Assembly (NCBI GenBank): GCA_019916065.1
Contig: CM034237.1
Coordinates: 57,816,590-57,880,589, forward strand
DNA from: Vitellaria paradoxa
Lineage: Eukaryota > Streptophyta > Magnoliopsida > Ericales > Sapotaceae
Direction: 5' to 3'
Length of the DNA stretch: 64,000 nucleotides
In this document: piece by piece, positions 47,401-59,303 of the stretch
Layout of the letters: each line of letters begins with the position of its first letter
Position numbering within the stretch: position 1 is the stretch's first letter
The notes under the pieces: model-generated
Database searches by the model: none
Told to the model about the DNA's origin: nothing
The model's input: only the letters and a program-made list of their open reading frames with translations
Position numbers and translations under genes: made by a program

Positions 47401-49592
47401 GAGTCAGCATGATTGGAGCAAATCACCAGCCAGCCAGCCAGCCAGCCTGAAAATTTTTTTGGGGAAAATTCTAGAAAAGAAAATAAAATTTCAGTAAAAT
47501 ATTTTATCTTCGTGATCTCAATTTTTAAAAATACTAAAAATTGAATTTAAGAAATTAAAAAATTTGAATCTATAACCATTAAGGAAAAATTTTTAAAAAA
47601 TAAAGTTTTGTACTAAAAAAAATTTATTCTAATAAATTAAAAATTCTAAATTCTAAATATATGAACTTTCAGAACAAATTATCCCTGGTGCAGTGACAAA
47701 TTATATCTAATTTCAGATAGAGCAAAAGTTAATGTATTTAGAATCTCAAAATTTTATTCTATTAAAATAGAATTTTGAGTCCAAAATTTCATTTTTTCTT
47801 TGAAAATTTATGTAAAAGTTCATCAATTTAAATTTTTATTTTTTAAAATTTAATTTTTCAGAAGCTCATATATTGGGCTCATAAAAAAGAATAATTTTTA
47901 TTAAAGATTCATTCTATGAATATTCTTTTTCCAAAAAACTAACCCAAAATATTGTGGATTTTTTTTTATAATTATCTAGTTTGAATGGTATTGTTGACTT
48001 AATACTTGAATTCTCCACTAATTAAATTTTCTATATTTAATTTTTATCTCTTAATATTTGAATTTTAAATATTAGAACTATCTAAATTGGATTTAATTGT
48101 CACTTAATATGATAATTTCAAAATAATAATATTTTTACCATATTGTGTGAATTAAAATTTTTATTTAAGTTGAATAATATTAAAAGTAATATATATTTAA
48201 GTTGTATCGTTTATCGGTGATCTAAGTTGATTATTATTAAAAATAATAATGCTTCTTGGATATCATCTATATTGATGATTACTAGAAATTTTATTTTTTT
48301 GAAATATTATAAGTGTAACTCTTTTCTCAAAAATAAATTTATATTTAACTAATAACTATTTGTCTAAAATTAAACATCTATTTGACTGCGTGTGCAATTA
48401 TTATTTTTTAAATAATAATTCCATATCTAGCTCCAAACTTCCAATGTAGGAATTTTGTTCACTGGTTGCTATTTTTTAACTCTCTCTCTCTCTCTCTCTA
48501 CACTTTTAAAAAATAATTCATTATTTAACTCTTCTCCCAAAAAATAGTCACCACTAAAATTTTAAGATAAAAATTAATTTCCATGTTGGAATTTAAAATT
48601 TTTAATTAATTAATAACTTCTTCAAAACATTTCCATGTTCACTACATTAAATTTGCAAAATTGAAATAGTTTCCAAAAAAAAAAAAAAATTCACTTACCT
48701 ATAATTAATCTCAAAATAGTATAAAATATAAGTGCAATTAAAATCAATTCAATTTATTAATTTTCCTATAATTTAATTAGGTTTTCCCTATCCATATGAA
48801 ATTCTAGAATTAATATCTAATATTTTATTTTTAAAGGGTTTGAGAAATAATTAGAGTGAATAATTATAAATAATTACATGATAAAAAATAAAAATTGAAA
48901 ACTCCGAGCAGGATTAAAAAGTGAAAGTGCAAAATACCCTTAATAATAATAATAATAGAAAATACTTTATTATTTATAAAAAAAAGTACAAAAATATCTT
49001 TAATATAAACTTGTATAGTTAATCTAGTGTATGAGTTGGGAGGTGAAAAGTGTAAATCCATCACTTGTCTGGACCGGGTTAGTTTGTCCATTGAGTTCAG
49101 GATGAGATTGAATATATGTATATATATATATATATATGCCTTGTTATCATCCCTAAATTTTTGCCACGGATGAGATTAATAAAATAATTATATGCATAAA
49201 TCTTTATAAATATTTGAATAATTACATAAATGAATGATTTATTTAATATAACGTTTTAGAACGTAATAACATATAATAAATTTGGAGTTAATGATAATTA
49301 AAAATAATATTGGCATGTGTAATGTAATTTTTTTATTATAGAATTTTCATATTCATTAGAAAACTTAATATACTCAAATATTCATTCTAATTAATAATTT
49401 TTAAAAATTAGTAAAAGTAAAAAATTTGATGTTAAATATTTTTTTGGTATTATTTCTAGAATTTCATATGGAGAGGTACCCTCTCCTCAGTGGACTATAT
49501 TGTAGGGATGTGATAAATTCTGTTAATTTTAATTACACGTTCTTTTAGTAAATAATATTCAGTACTATTTAAATTAGAATTAATAAGCGCAT

Positions 49593-49624
<32 letters not shown>

Positions 49625-51008
49625 CTAGGTTACTATGAATACATTTTAATATAATGTTAATTAATTAAAAATTAAAATTCCTAAATTCTAAGGTGGCAAT
49701 AATTTTTTTTCAATAATTCTGTCACCTAAACTTAAATATACTATATATATTATATACATGACTAATATATATGACAATTAGGTTGATAAAAATAATTTAA
49801 AATTACGTATATAGCTATACCATATATATTATATATATGGTTAATATATATGACAATTAGGTTGATAAAAATATTTTAAAATTACGTATATAACAGTTAG
49901 ATATATATGTTTCATATATATGATAACTAGGTTGATAAAGATATTTTAACATTATATAAATGATAGCTAGTTAAAAAAAAATATTTAAACATTATATATA
50001 CGACAGCTAGTTAGATAAAGATATTTCAAAATTATATGGTAATGTAATGAATTAATTTAGAGAGAGAGAGAGAGGGGGAGAGAGAGAGAGTTATTTGTTA
50101 AAAGAAGAGTTGCATATATGACACAAAATCATATTCGAATTACTTTTGAGAGAGCGTTAAGTAGAGAATTACTTTTTTTTTTCTTTAAAAAAGAGTGCTA
50201 TTTTTAGGATAAAACTCTAAAACGCAGTTTAATTAGTGACAATATTCATCCTGGCCTGGCCCACCATTTCGTTACGTTGACTCGACACGAAGAAAACCGT
50301 GTGAGGTTGTTTGTAAATTGGATTTGGATAATACATATGACCAATTGCTGAGGTGGAATCATTCCCTTGCTTATGTGGGAACTCTCCGACTTTGGCTGCC
50401 TACAACTTCATTTGGTTTCTGAAGCCAAATTGTCATTAATCTCTAATGCGATACACTCGCCTTATCCACATTCATCCGAGTATTTAAAAAAAAAAAGTAT
50501 TATCACTTAAAAAAGAAAATAATAATAATAATTAAATACTAATGGTACGATAATTAGCACCACACGCCTACCACCACCCCCAAAATGTGGAGCATATCAC
50601 TTTAAGAAAAAGTTTACTAAAAATAAATACAAATTATTTACAAGATAATTATTATCTATTTAATTAATAATTATTTCAAATATTTAATCTTTTTTTGGTT
50701 GTGTACCTCCCTTCCAATCTCGTGGGAAAAGTAAACTTATTTTGTTAGAAATTTTTATCAAAATCGCAACTATTTATAGATTAATCGTGCTCTAAAAATA
50801 TAATATTTTACCAACAAATTTTGTATTACTAAAATAATACTTGCCACGTCATTTAAATCATATCAGTATCAAAAGGATAAAATAGGACACAATTAACCAA
50901 TTAGTTTTTTTTTTTTTTTTTTCATCCTCACCCAATTTAGTGAAATTGTATTATTATGTCCTAATCTTTGGACAGCTAAGAATGCACAAGTTACCAAAGG
51001 AAAGTCTT
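44079..51008. other. Intergenic, AT-rich, no gene seen
   Basis: Contains MITE remnants at about 45765-45935 (CCGTTTGGAGCTC ... AACTCCAAACACACC) and 46135-46295 (GGGTGAGTTTGGGAC...), AT microsatellites at 44902-44922, 49117-49137 and 49595-49618, and a (GA)n patch at 50062-50090. A (CAGC)n run lies at 47428-47448 in a GC-richer patch (47230-47450) with an unrecognised open frame. Directly repeated TATATGACAATTAGGTTGATAAA units occur at 49769-49880. Confidence 0.4.
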
Positions 51009-51220
51009 TCTCTATATATACCCGTTGTCATACCCCTTCACCCCACAAGCGTCATCTTCTGAATCAACCATTGCCCTCCTCCTCTCCTTCTCCCTCTCTG
51101 TCTCTGTATCATTCAAAATATATAGATATATATAGAAAACCCTGACTTTAAATCCATCCTCTTCACCGTTGTTGCCATTCTCCAAAGACAATTTCTCACT
51201 CCTGAAACAGAGAAGCAAAC
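51009..51220 (+). promoter_or_regulatory. TATA box and leader of the STP1-like gene
   Basis: A TATATATA box at 51013-51020 (TCTCTATATATACCC) is correctly placed for transcription start near 51045. The leader of about 175 nt is CT-rich and contains no upstream ATG before the start codon. Confidence 0.65.
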
Positions 51221-51794
51221 ATGCCGGCCGCCGGTTTCGGTCCCGCTCCCGGGAACGGGAAGGAATATCCGGGCAAACTCACTATGTATGTTACTTTAAC
51301 CTGCATGGTTGCAGCCATGGGTGGCCTCATATTCGGCTACGATATTGGAATCTCTGGTACATATGTACCTTATATTATATATAGAGTTAAAATTGATGTG
51401 TTTTGACTTCCTTATATCGATATATGCAGATTTTTGACATGGGTTTTTTTGTGTATGTATAGGTGGAGTGACGTCTATGGATTCGTTCTTGAAAAAGTTC
51501 TTTCCATCTGTGTACCGGAAGCAGGAGGCCGATAGCTCGACGAACCAGTACTGTAAATTTGACAGTGCGACTCTTACCATGTTCACGTCGTCCCTGTACT
51601 TGGCTGCCCTGCTTTCGTCTCTCGTCGCGTCAACGGTGACCAGGAAGCTGGGCAGAAAGTTGTCGATGCTCTTCGGAGGCGTTCTGTTCTGTGTCGGCGC
51701 TCTCATCAATGGTTTTGCTCAGGGAGTCTGGATGTTGATCGTCGGTCGTATTTTGCTAGGTTTCGGCATCGGATTTGCCAATCAGGTGACTCTA

Positions 51795-51834
<40 letters not shown>

Positions 51835-54225
51835 AATACAGACTCGGCTTCTCTGTCTAGGATTTTTCCAATGTTTGATGATCTTGTTTTGCGTAAGGCT
51901 CTGTTTTGTTTGGATCAAGAGATTATCAGTTTGGCATGTTTTAATTATTCCTTTTGTTTTATCTTTCAAGATTTTTTTTTTGCTTTTTCATGTACTGTGT
52001 GTTTCTCTATATTTTTTCCTATTTAAGAGATTCTATCATTGCTTCAGGCTATTAAAAAAACCTTTAAAAAAAATGCTTGCAATTCACTATACTTCTTCAG
52101 ATCTGATTTTTAATCTAACAAACAAACAGAAGGTAGAGGTGTCCCCAAAAGCTCTGATCTAACCCTGTTCTTCTGCAGATCTTCTGATTCATATCGCTCC
52201 TATGTCTTTTTGTTTGACTTTTTCTTTCTGGGTCTTTGAGATCAACGGATGGAGAACTTCCTTCAATCAAATTAGATCTTTAATTAATGTTGAAATGGTG
52301 GTGGTGAATTTGATTATGGGGGTGTTTGGTTGACAAAAAAATGAGGCAAAAAAAAATACAATAAAAGTAAAAAGATGTGATATAAAGGTGAAATGTTGAA
52401 AATTTTGATTGGAGAAAAGTACAAAAAATAATTAAAGTTGATGAGTTTTGGTAGTTTTTAATAGTACTAAATAGGGCCTATGCTTTGAGATTGCTATACT
52501 CTTTAGTTTAAAAAAAAAAAAAAAATCAATCCATGATTAATTGTCATGTAGTACCAACCCCATTTTTCTTTGCACATGAAGTCACTGGGTGCCATTTTTT
52601 CTACATCGTTTTCTTGTAAATGCAACGGCGTTGAATAGAAACAAAAATTGAAAATTGATTCGAAAGCATCTTTATGTTAAATTATTTCCTCTGATGTATT
52701 GTTTTGGTTTGGTTTGGTTTTCATGGCATGATTGAAAATAAAATAAAAGTTCATTTTGACTAATAAACCCTACATCTTTCAAAAAATGATAAGAACGTTT
52801 GGGTCCCAGAATGCCTTTTTTTTTCCCCACAACATTAGTCAATTTTGTAATGATACTAGAAGAAAATGGGATAGAACCCAATATTTTTGTTCTTTAACAA
52901 AAATAATAATAACAATGAAATTCTAATAAAACCCAATTTTTTAATATATTGTTTATGACATGTGATTACAGTCTGTGCCACTCTACCTCTCTGAGATGGC
53001 CCCTTACAAGTACAGAGGAGCACTTAACATTGGATTTCAATTGTCAATCACAATTGGTATTCTAGTAGCCAATGTGTTGAACTACTTCTTCGCCAAGATC
53101 AAAGGAGGCTGGGGATGGAGGTTGAGCTTGGGGGGTGCTATGGTCCCGGCCCTTATAATCACCGTTGGATCACTAGTCCTTCCGGAAACACCCAATTCCA
53201 TGATCGAGCGTGGCAAGCACGAGCAAGCCAAAGCCAAGCTCAAGAGGATTCGCGGCATCGATGATGTTGATGACGAGTTCAGTGATCTTGTAGCAGCCAG
53301 TGATGAATCCAAGAAAGTCGAACACCCTTGGAGGAATCTTCTGCAAAGAAAATACAGACCCCATCTCACAATGGCCATCCTCATCCCGTTCTTCCAGCAA
53401 CTCACCGGGATCAATGTGATTATGTTCTATGCACCGGTTCTCTTCAAAACGATTGGTTTTGAAAGCAACGCTTCGCTCATGTCTGCTGTCATCACTGGTC
53501 TTGTGAATGTTTTAGCGACCTTGGTTTCAATCTACGGTGTCGATAAGTGGGGAAGGAGATTTCTATTCCTCGAGGGTGGCGCTCAAATGCTCATCTGCCA
53601 GGTTTTTCGTCTACTCAATTTCTTCGCTTAATCAATCAATTATTGATAACTTTTGCCTCTACTGATTAAAAATTTTGAGTTTGCAATGTAGGAGTTTTAA
53701 ACTCTTGATTTATTAACATAAATGTTGTTTGTTTGACAGATTGCAGTTGCAGCCTGCATTGGTGCTAAATTTGGAGTGGATGGGGATCCGGGTGAATTAC
53801 CCAAGTGGTACGCCATTGTGGTGGTGCTCTTCATTTGCATCTACGTTGCTGGATTTGCCTGGTCGTGGGGGCCTCTCGGCTGGCTTGTGCCCAGTGAAAT
53901 TTTCCCACTAGAAATCCGATCAGCAGCCCAGAGTATTAATGTCTCAGTCAACATGATCTTCACATTCATCATAGCTCAAGTGTTTTTAACCATGCTTTGC
54001 CACATGAAGTTCGGGCTGTTCCTCTTCTTTGCCTTCTTCGTGGTGGTGATGACCACCTTCATCTTCTTCTTCTTGCCCGAGACCAAGAACATCCCGATTG
54101 AAGAGATGGTTGTCGTGTGGAAGGAGCACTGGTTCTGGTCCAGGTTCATGACTGATGTCGATTATCCTACTGTTGGGGGTCGTGTTGAAATGGCCAAGGG
54201 AGGCGAGGCTTCTAAATATGTTTGA
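51221..54225 (+). CDS. STP1: Hexose/H+ symporter of the sugar transport protein (STP1-like) family, 4 exons, 524 aa
   Basis: Exons 51221-51356, 51463-51785, 52972-53601 and 53740-54225, all GT-AG, giving 1575 nt with stop. It is a major facilitator sugar porter with twelve membrane helices that imports monosaccharides with protons across the plasma membrane. The order of family motifs is complete: MPAAGFGP start, [14 protein letters not shown] in helix 1, [56 protein letters not shown] in helix 7, [10 protein letters not shown], and the terminal [11 protein letters not shown]. Cys76 (NQYCKF) and Cys450 (MLCHMKF) correspond to the pair that forms the lid disulfide in Arabidopsis STP10. It is very similar to Arabidopsis STP1 over its length and no residue block is missing. 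Intron 2 (1186 bp) holds a CT microsatellite and a MITE. The exact orthologue within the STP1/STP12 group is uncertain. Confidence 0.96.
51801..51829. repeat. (CT)n microsatellite at the start of STP intron 2
   Basis: A CT run beginning about 15 nt after the donor at 51786 and ending in TCTATAG, which imitates a polypyrimidine tract plus acceptor. Confidence 0.85.
52318..52478. mobile_element. MITE in intron 2 of the STP gene
   Basis: It begins GGGGTGTTTGGTTGAC and shares blocks GTGATATAAAGGTGAAATG, GATTGGAGAAAAGTAC and AAAGTTGATGAGTTTTGG with the element at 43937-44078. The right end (ACTAAATAGGGCC) has decayed relative to that copy. Confidence 0.6.
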
Positions 54226-55400
54226 CTCTGGATTTATTTTTTCTCTGCACATGTATGGAATTGGGAAAGGGACTAGTAATTTGCCCGTCCCTTTTTGATT
54301 TTAGCTATATATAATAGATTCTATTGAAATGAGTGTCCAAAATTGTTTCGCACTGATCCCAAACTATGTCCTAATTTAATTATAAGGCGATTACTATGTT
54401 ATGGCTTGTCTTACCATGTTATGGCTTGTCTCCTTATGGCTTATGTCCTAAACAATCCTTGGCTGTAATTTTGAATGATGTTGGTTGGACATAAAAACCC
54501 AGAATTCACATAAAGTTGTACACTCCTATTAAAAGAAAGATTCTTTAAATGTATTATTTGCTGTGCTGTGATAATTTATTTCTTCTTTTATGAGATATTT
54601 CTATATTCTCCTTAATTTATCTCCTTGTTTTATTTATTCATTTATTTTTTCACTAAAGAAGAGGGGTTCTAAAAGGCACATTTGGATCCATATGAGAAGA
54701 AGGGTCTTTGCGGCTTTGCCTATAAGCAAAATAATTGATGACCGGCCAATTCATATTAGAGCAATCCTTTGTCTTCATTGATGTTTTAGCCAGAAGATAG
54801 CACCTAATGTGGAATATAGCTCAACAGTTTCTGGTCCTCAGAGATTTGAAAATTCAATATCGATTGTTACTGCTCTACATGTGTGTGTGTAGATATGTCC
54901 ATCTCAAGGGGTGAACAAAATCGATCTGAAACCAAAAAATCAAACCTGACTGAATAAGTTTAATTCGTTCATTTCGGTTCGTTATTACGAAATTGCCCAA
55001 TAAAGGACTTGAACACCTAGTTAGTACCTGGAAGACCTCCTCCAACAAGTTGAACGTCACTCGAGCAGGCCCTCCAGGGAAGAACTCAACTCCCTCGCTC
55101 TTTCTTATTCTGTTATTTTTTTTTTATTTTTTAAGTCTCAGCAGTCTATTTTCATTTAAAGATTAAAAATACACAAATATAGAGATAATTACAATGTAAA
55201 AATTGAAGAGAAAAAGTTAATATAACGAGACTCGCAAAAAATTGTATTATCAGTCGCTAAATGAAAATGAAGGGTCGAGATTTAATAAAAGTGGGAAAAT
55301 AGCAGAATAGAAAAGAGTAGGAAATCAATCCGAGAATCATAAGATTAAAATTTAGAATTAAAATCCAAATAAACGAGCCAACACAACCTAATTTGAAACT
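54226..55400. other. 3' UTR of STP and intergenic
   Basis: The first 100-300 bp are a likely 3' UTR. A 17-bp direct repeat CATGTTATGGCTTGTCT lies near 54398 and 54415. No gene seen. Confidence 0.4.
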
Positions 55401-55427
55401 TATCCATCCTCATACTTCTAGTATGTG

Positions 55428-55680
55428 GAAGCTCGCAATCGCTTTCCCGTAAGAGGTGCGCTCTGAGTGAAGTACGCTTTATGACCCTAGCCGGCAAAGG
55501 ACCACAAGAGTAAACTAGTTTAGGTAAACCTTAGCTGACTAACTCAACCAAAAAAACTGTTGAAGATCGCCCCCACAGTGGAGGAGAGACCGCCCCCCAA
55601 AAGAGTCGAACTTAAGACCTCACGCGACCCCCAGTCCTACGGCTCGCAATCCTGACAAACCCGACTACCCCTTTCGAGAC
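55428..55680 (-). mobile_element. tRNA-derived SINE, second family copy
   Basis: On the minus strand it starts CTCGAAAGGGGTAGTCGGG, has a B-box-like GTTCGACTC (complement of 55603-55611), then GGTTGAGTTAGTCAGC and GGCTAGGG, in the same order as the SINE at 13131-13392. Diverged direct repeats TATCCATCCTCATACTT (from 55401) and TATCCATCCTTGTACTT (from 55681) flank it as the target duplication. It is older than the first copy, judging by the mismatches. Confidence 0.75.
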
Positions 55681-55706
55681 TATCCATCCTTGTACTTGCA
55701 ATGTGT

Positions 55707-57777
55707 CAAGTTTGTTAATCAATGAATAATCTTTCCAAATTCCAAAACTTTTTAATTTATAAAATTACTAGTGGAGATTATCAAATAGATACATATAATG
55801 GGCGAGCAGCTGCAAAAGTTTTGAAAGGTAACGTACTACACCTTGAGTTGTCTGACAAACAAGATTAATCAAATCTACCAACAAAGCAACTCGTCCAGAG
55901 AAACCTACTAAAGTGGAGAATTAAATTCTCATATGCTTTTCATTTAAGAATCCACCTTTTCCATCTCCTCTCTCTGTCTGAAATAATGATCATGATGAGA
56001 TCAAAGACCCTTCGAATCCCAACAATGAGCTAAAGCTAGCGGAGCTTTCTGGACCAAATAAAAAGAGGATTACCAATCAATTTGGTCACGGTTCTCGAAA
56101 TTGAAGCAAAACAAGGATCAGGGGCATGAGAACCACATCTACAAAATATTGCAACTGGATTTATAGTCATTTTTATCACGGTTTTGCAAAATAATGAAAG
56201 GAAACAAGTATCACATGACTCACCTCCACCTTTAATTCAATTAATTGGCAAACCCTTAGCCTTCCAATATCTATCATAACTTCCCTTTGGATATGCTTTT
56301 GGATAGAAAAATGGATAAGTGCGTATATATATGTATATATATATCTCTCAACTTAATGATGATTTGGTAGAAAAAGTTAGTTTGCACATATGGGTGAGAT
56401 TCTTCTACGTATATCAGTTCGCTGTGTTGAAGAATCCAGGAAAAGGCCCTTCTTTATTGCTATGAGGTCAGCTTGGCTCTTTCCTTCTCTTTTTGTGCCC
56501 ACCAGTTTTTCCCATGCCACATTTTGTTGTGTCGACTTGGACTAGCATGATCACATGCGTGTTAAGGACTGCTAATATATTAAAAATATTAATTAGCTTG
56601 AGATGATGAATTTATCCCCTTTTTTTCCCTTCACATGAGCTGTGTCTGTTGTGTGCCTGTATGCATGCATGCATGTGTATATACATAGTTCCTTACCTAT
56701 ATATGTATATATATTGCTGAAGCCACCAAAATTTATATTTGAAAACGAAAATAACATTGTCAAGACTCAAGAGCAAGGCGAGTAGAGAGTCACCCTGCAA
56801 TGAGTTTGTTGTTATATTTTAAACAACGACCGTTATTTTTTTTAAGCACAACCCACAATCCAACATTTTAACTCAAAAGAAATGGAACTGATTACTGAAA
56901 TGTTTTATCATCTATTCATACTAGAAATTCTTGTGTAACTGTATGGAAACTCGAAGGGTGCATATGGACAAAAGACTTGGGAAGGGATCAAAAAGAAGAA
57001 TGAAAGAAAAATAGGGATGGAAAGAAAATGTCAAATGCATATATATATATATATATTGCAATTTCAAATTAATGCATATTCTTATTTGAGTGAATTAACA
57101 AAATATTGAAAAAAAAAATTGTACCTTTTCCTTCTCGCTTTCAACTACAAACTTGATAAAATGATTTTGTATCTCTATTGCTTTTATTTATTATTTATTT
57201 TTTATTTTTTAATAAAATAAACCTTTAATTCAAACACAACCAAATTAAAGGAAGAAAAAATTCCACAGATTGTTTTGATTTATATAAATCACATAATCAC
57301 AAATGTGAAACTTAGACTTACTAATATTACAGCCGTGCGATAATATATATATATATATATTCATGCCAAAAGGTGCGTACCCATTCATTGGCTGCCAAAT
57401 CGGTCCACGCCGATACAGTGATATAACTGTTATTTAAGCGTGGCTTGGAGTCCTAAATATTTAAAAAAAAAAAATTTATTTTAATTTTCAATTTCTTCCA
57501 AACAAATTTAACTAGTTATTTTTACATTACTTCAATACTAATTTTTTTATTTTTTTAAATTTTTTTAAAGCCCTAAATGCAACATTAATATTATCATGGT
57601 CAAGAAACTTAGTTGATGAAACTGCATTCGTGGGCCTCACAAGATGATCACTTAACATAGTAATTGACAATATTCGATCTTTAAATCCAAACATCGGAGG
57701 TGACCAAGAACAGAAACTAAAACAAAGGTTGCACCAAATTCGTAGGCCCAGCCCATTAAGATATAAAATTATCCTAG
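55707..57777. other. Intergenic, no gene seen
   Basis: AT-rich, with AT microsatellites near 56325-56345, 57041-57057 and 57341-57360, and a GCATGCATGCATG run near 56660. No domain-bearing frame. Confidence 0.4.
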
Positions 57778-58202
57778 TTAAGCCCAAATCCAACACGGCC
57801 CTCCCATGACCATCACGGTAGTATCGTATGCGGCTGCATTCACTCCGCTAAATTCGATGTCTGCGTGATCTTCACAGGAGATGGACTGGCGTCTGGAGAC
57901 ATCGCGTTTGCTTCTCTCTCTTGATGAAAAGTATGACTTCATACCGGTGGGAAGAAGAGTGAATGAAGACTCATCGCTGGTTTCGGGCCGCACGGAGTGG
58001 AATAACCATACGTCATACGTGCATGCATGAGAAATAGGGAATCCTAGGAGACGTACTTGCGTCTTCGGATATGAAGAGCAATGCATTGGTTCTTGTGCTG
58101 TAACAACAATCCACAGTCGAAGATTTCAAGCTGCCGAAATCTATATGACCCATATTGATTACCATGTTTCCATACACAGAATTTTGGTACTGGGTTGTAA
58201 TC
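57778..58202 (-). other. Unrecognised coding-like segment, minus strand
   Basis: About 420 bp with markedly higher GC and open minus-strand frames. One ends at 57778 and encodes SYFSSRERSKRDVSRRQS and SCEDHADIEFSGVNAAAYD. The other (58013-58202) starts at an ATG and overlaps it in another frame. I match neither to a known family. It may be an exon remnant or an orphan gene; composition is the only evidence. Confidence 0.3.
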
Positions 58203-58793
58203 ATAGTGACAGTCGAATCATAGGAGGAGGAGTTGTCCGATCGACTTTTTCAGCTCGATCATCTAATTAAAGGATTAATTAGACTAGATTGGATTGACAA
58301 GTTTTGGCGTTTGTCCTCAGGATTTTGCATTTGGAGCTGTCCAACTTGACAACATTGTTGACTAACATATACAAATGGAGTCAACAAACAAGAAAGAAAG
58401 TAGCAACTTTGGTTTGAACACCAAACACATGAATACATGATTGCTTGCTGAAAGAAGCTTTCCAGGTAATTACCATCTTATGTGCACATTAATTAATTCA
58501 TATTGGAAATGCTTGCGTGACAACTGATCAGCTTGTATAGAATGAAAATTACACACACACATATACACACACACATGTATATATAATTGTTCGATTGGTG
58601 TAAAAAGCAGAGATGATTGGCTCTGACTGATAATGCATTAACATTGCAAATAACGAAAGCATAACATGCAGAGAGAGACAACCACGGATGCATCATACAT
58701 GGAGAGAATTGAGTTCTGTCTCTCCTTTATTTATTCATGTAAGCATCTGGAAAGCTGCCACGCATGCATGGTTATTTCCCTGTAAACTTAAAA

Positions 58794-59192
58794 TTAATTC
58801 ACGGTTCCATCAACGCAAAGCCATTGACCAATAAAGAGGGCTTGACAGTTGAGATTAGGGTTGATCACATTGAAGAACTCAGTAGTCAGATTGAAAGCTT
58901 GAGCTATGGAAAAGCATGCAGGTGTCTCCACCCTCCACCCCCACAACCTCGTCACAACTTGCCTTGGGCTTTGCCCGTTTGGAACCAACTGCCCACATTT
59001 GCAAATATCAAAAGGAAAAATTTAAACAAAACAAAATGTTAATTAGTATAAATGTATATGAACATGAACACAAATATTTGATCTGCTTTGCGATAAAGTA
59101 AAAAAACAAGACATACCTCCGAGGATTGATCTGCTTTCAGCTATGGAAACTACGATAAGAAAAGAGAGTACCAAAGCCATGTTCAGAAACAT
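58794..59192 (-). pseudogene. Small secreted LysM-domain protein gene with a 4-bp frameshift
   Basis: Exon 1 is 59192-59117 and exon 2 is 58988-58794, joined by a 128-bp GT-AG intron. Exon 1 encodes a signal peptide (MALVLSFLIVVSIAES). Exon 2 begins with a basic stretch, then CDEVVGVEGGDTC. The rest of the LysM motif (FSIAQAFNLTTEFFN, INPNLNC, LFIGQWLCVDG) continues in another frame. The shift occurs at 58914-58920 (GCATGCA), where 4 extra nucleotides, apparently a TGCA/ATGC duplication, lie between the TGC codon and the TTT codon. As written, the first frame stops 13 codons later. Intact homologues are short apoplastic proteins with one LysM that bind N-acetylglucosamine-type glycans. A TATA box (59295-59303, TATAAATAG on the minus strand) and leader are intact, so the break is recent or an assembly error. 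Confidence 0.75.
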
Positions 59193-59294
59193 GGTTGTTC
59201 TGTTGCTTGTCTTTGCCAATGTTTCTGTCCGTTACTCTTTAATCACTGTTGTAGGATATCTCCCTTTCTGATGTGTAGCTTCGACAAATCCCTT

Positions 59295-59303
59295 CTATTT
59301 ATA
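59295..59303 (-). promoter_or_regulatory. TATA box of the LysM gene
   Basis: TATAAATAG on the minus strand, about 103 bp upstream of the ATG at 59192; no other good TATA is closer. Confidence 0.6.

Noticed and set aside
47237..47497. 86-codon plus-strand frame in a GC-richer patch
   Set aside because: Contains a (CAGC)n repeat and no recognisable domain, splice partner or promoter.
53082..53414. Minus-strand frame within STP exon 3
   Set aside because: Shadow of the transporter exon.
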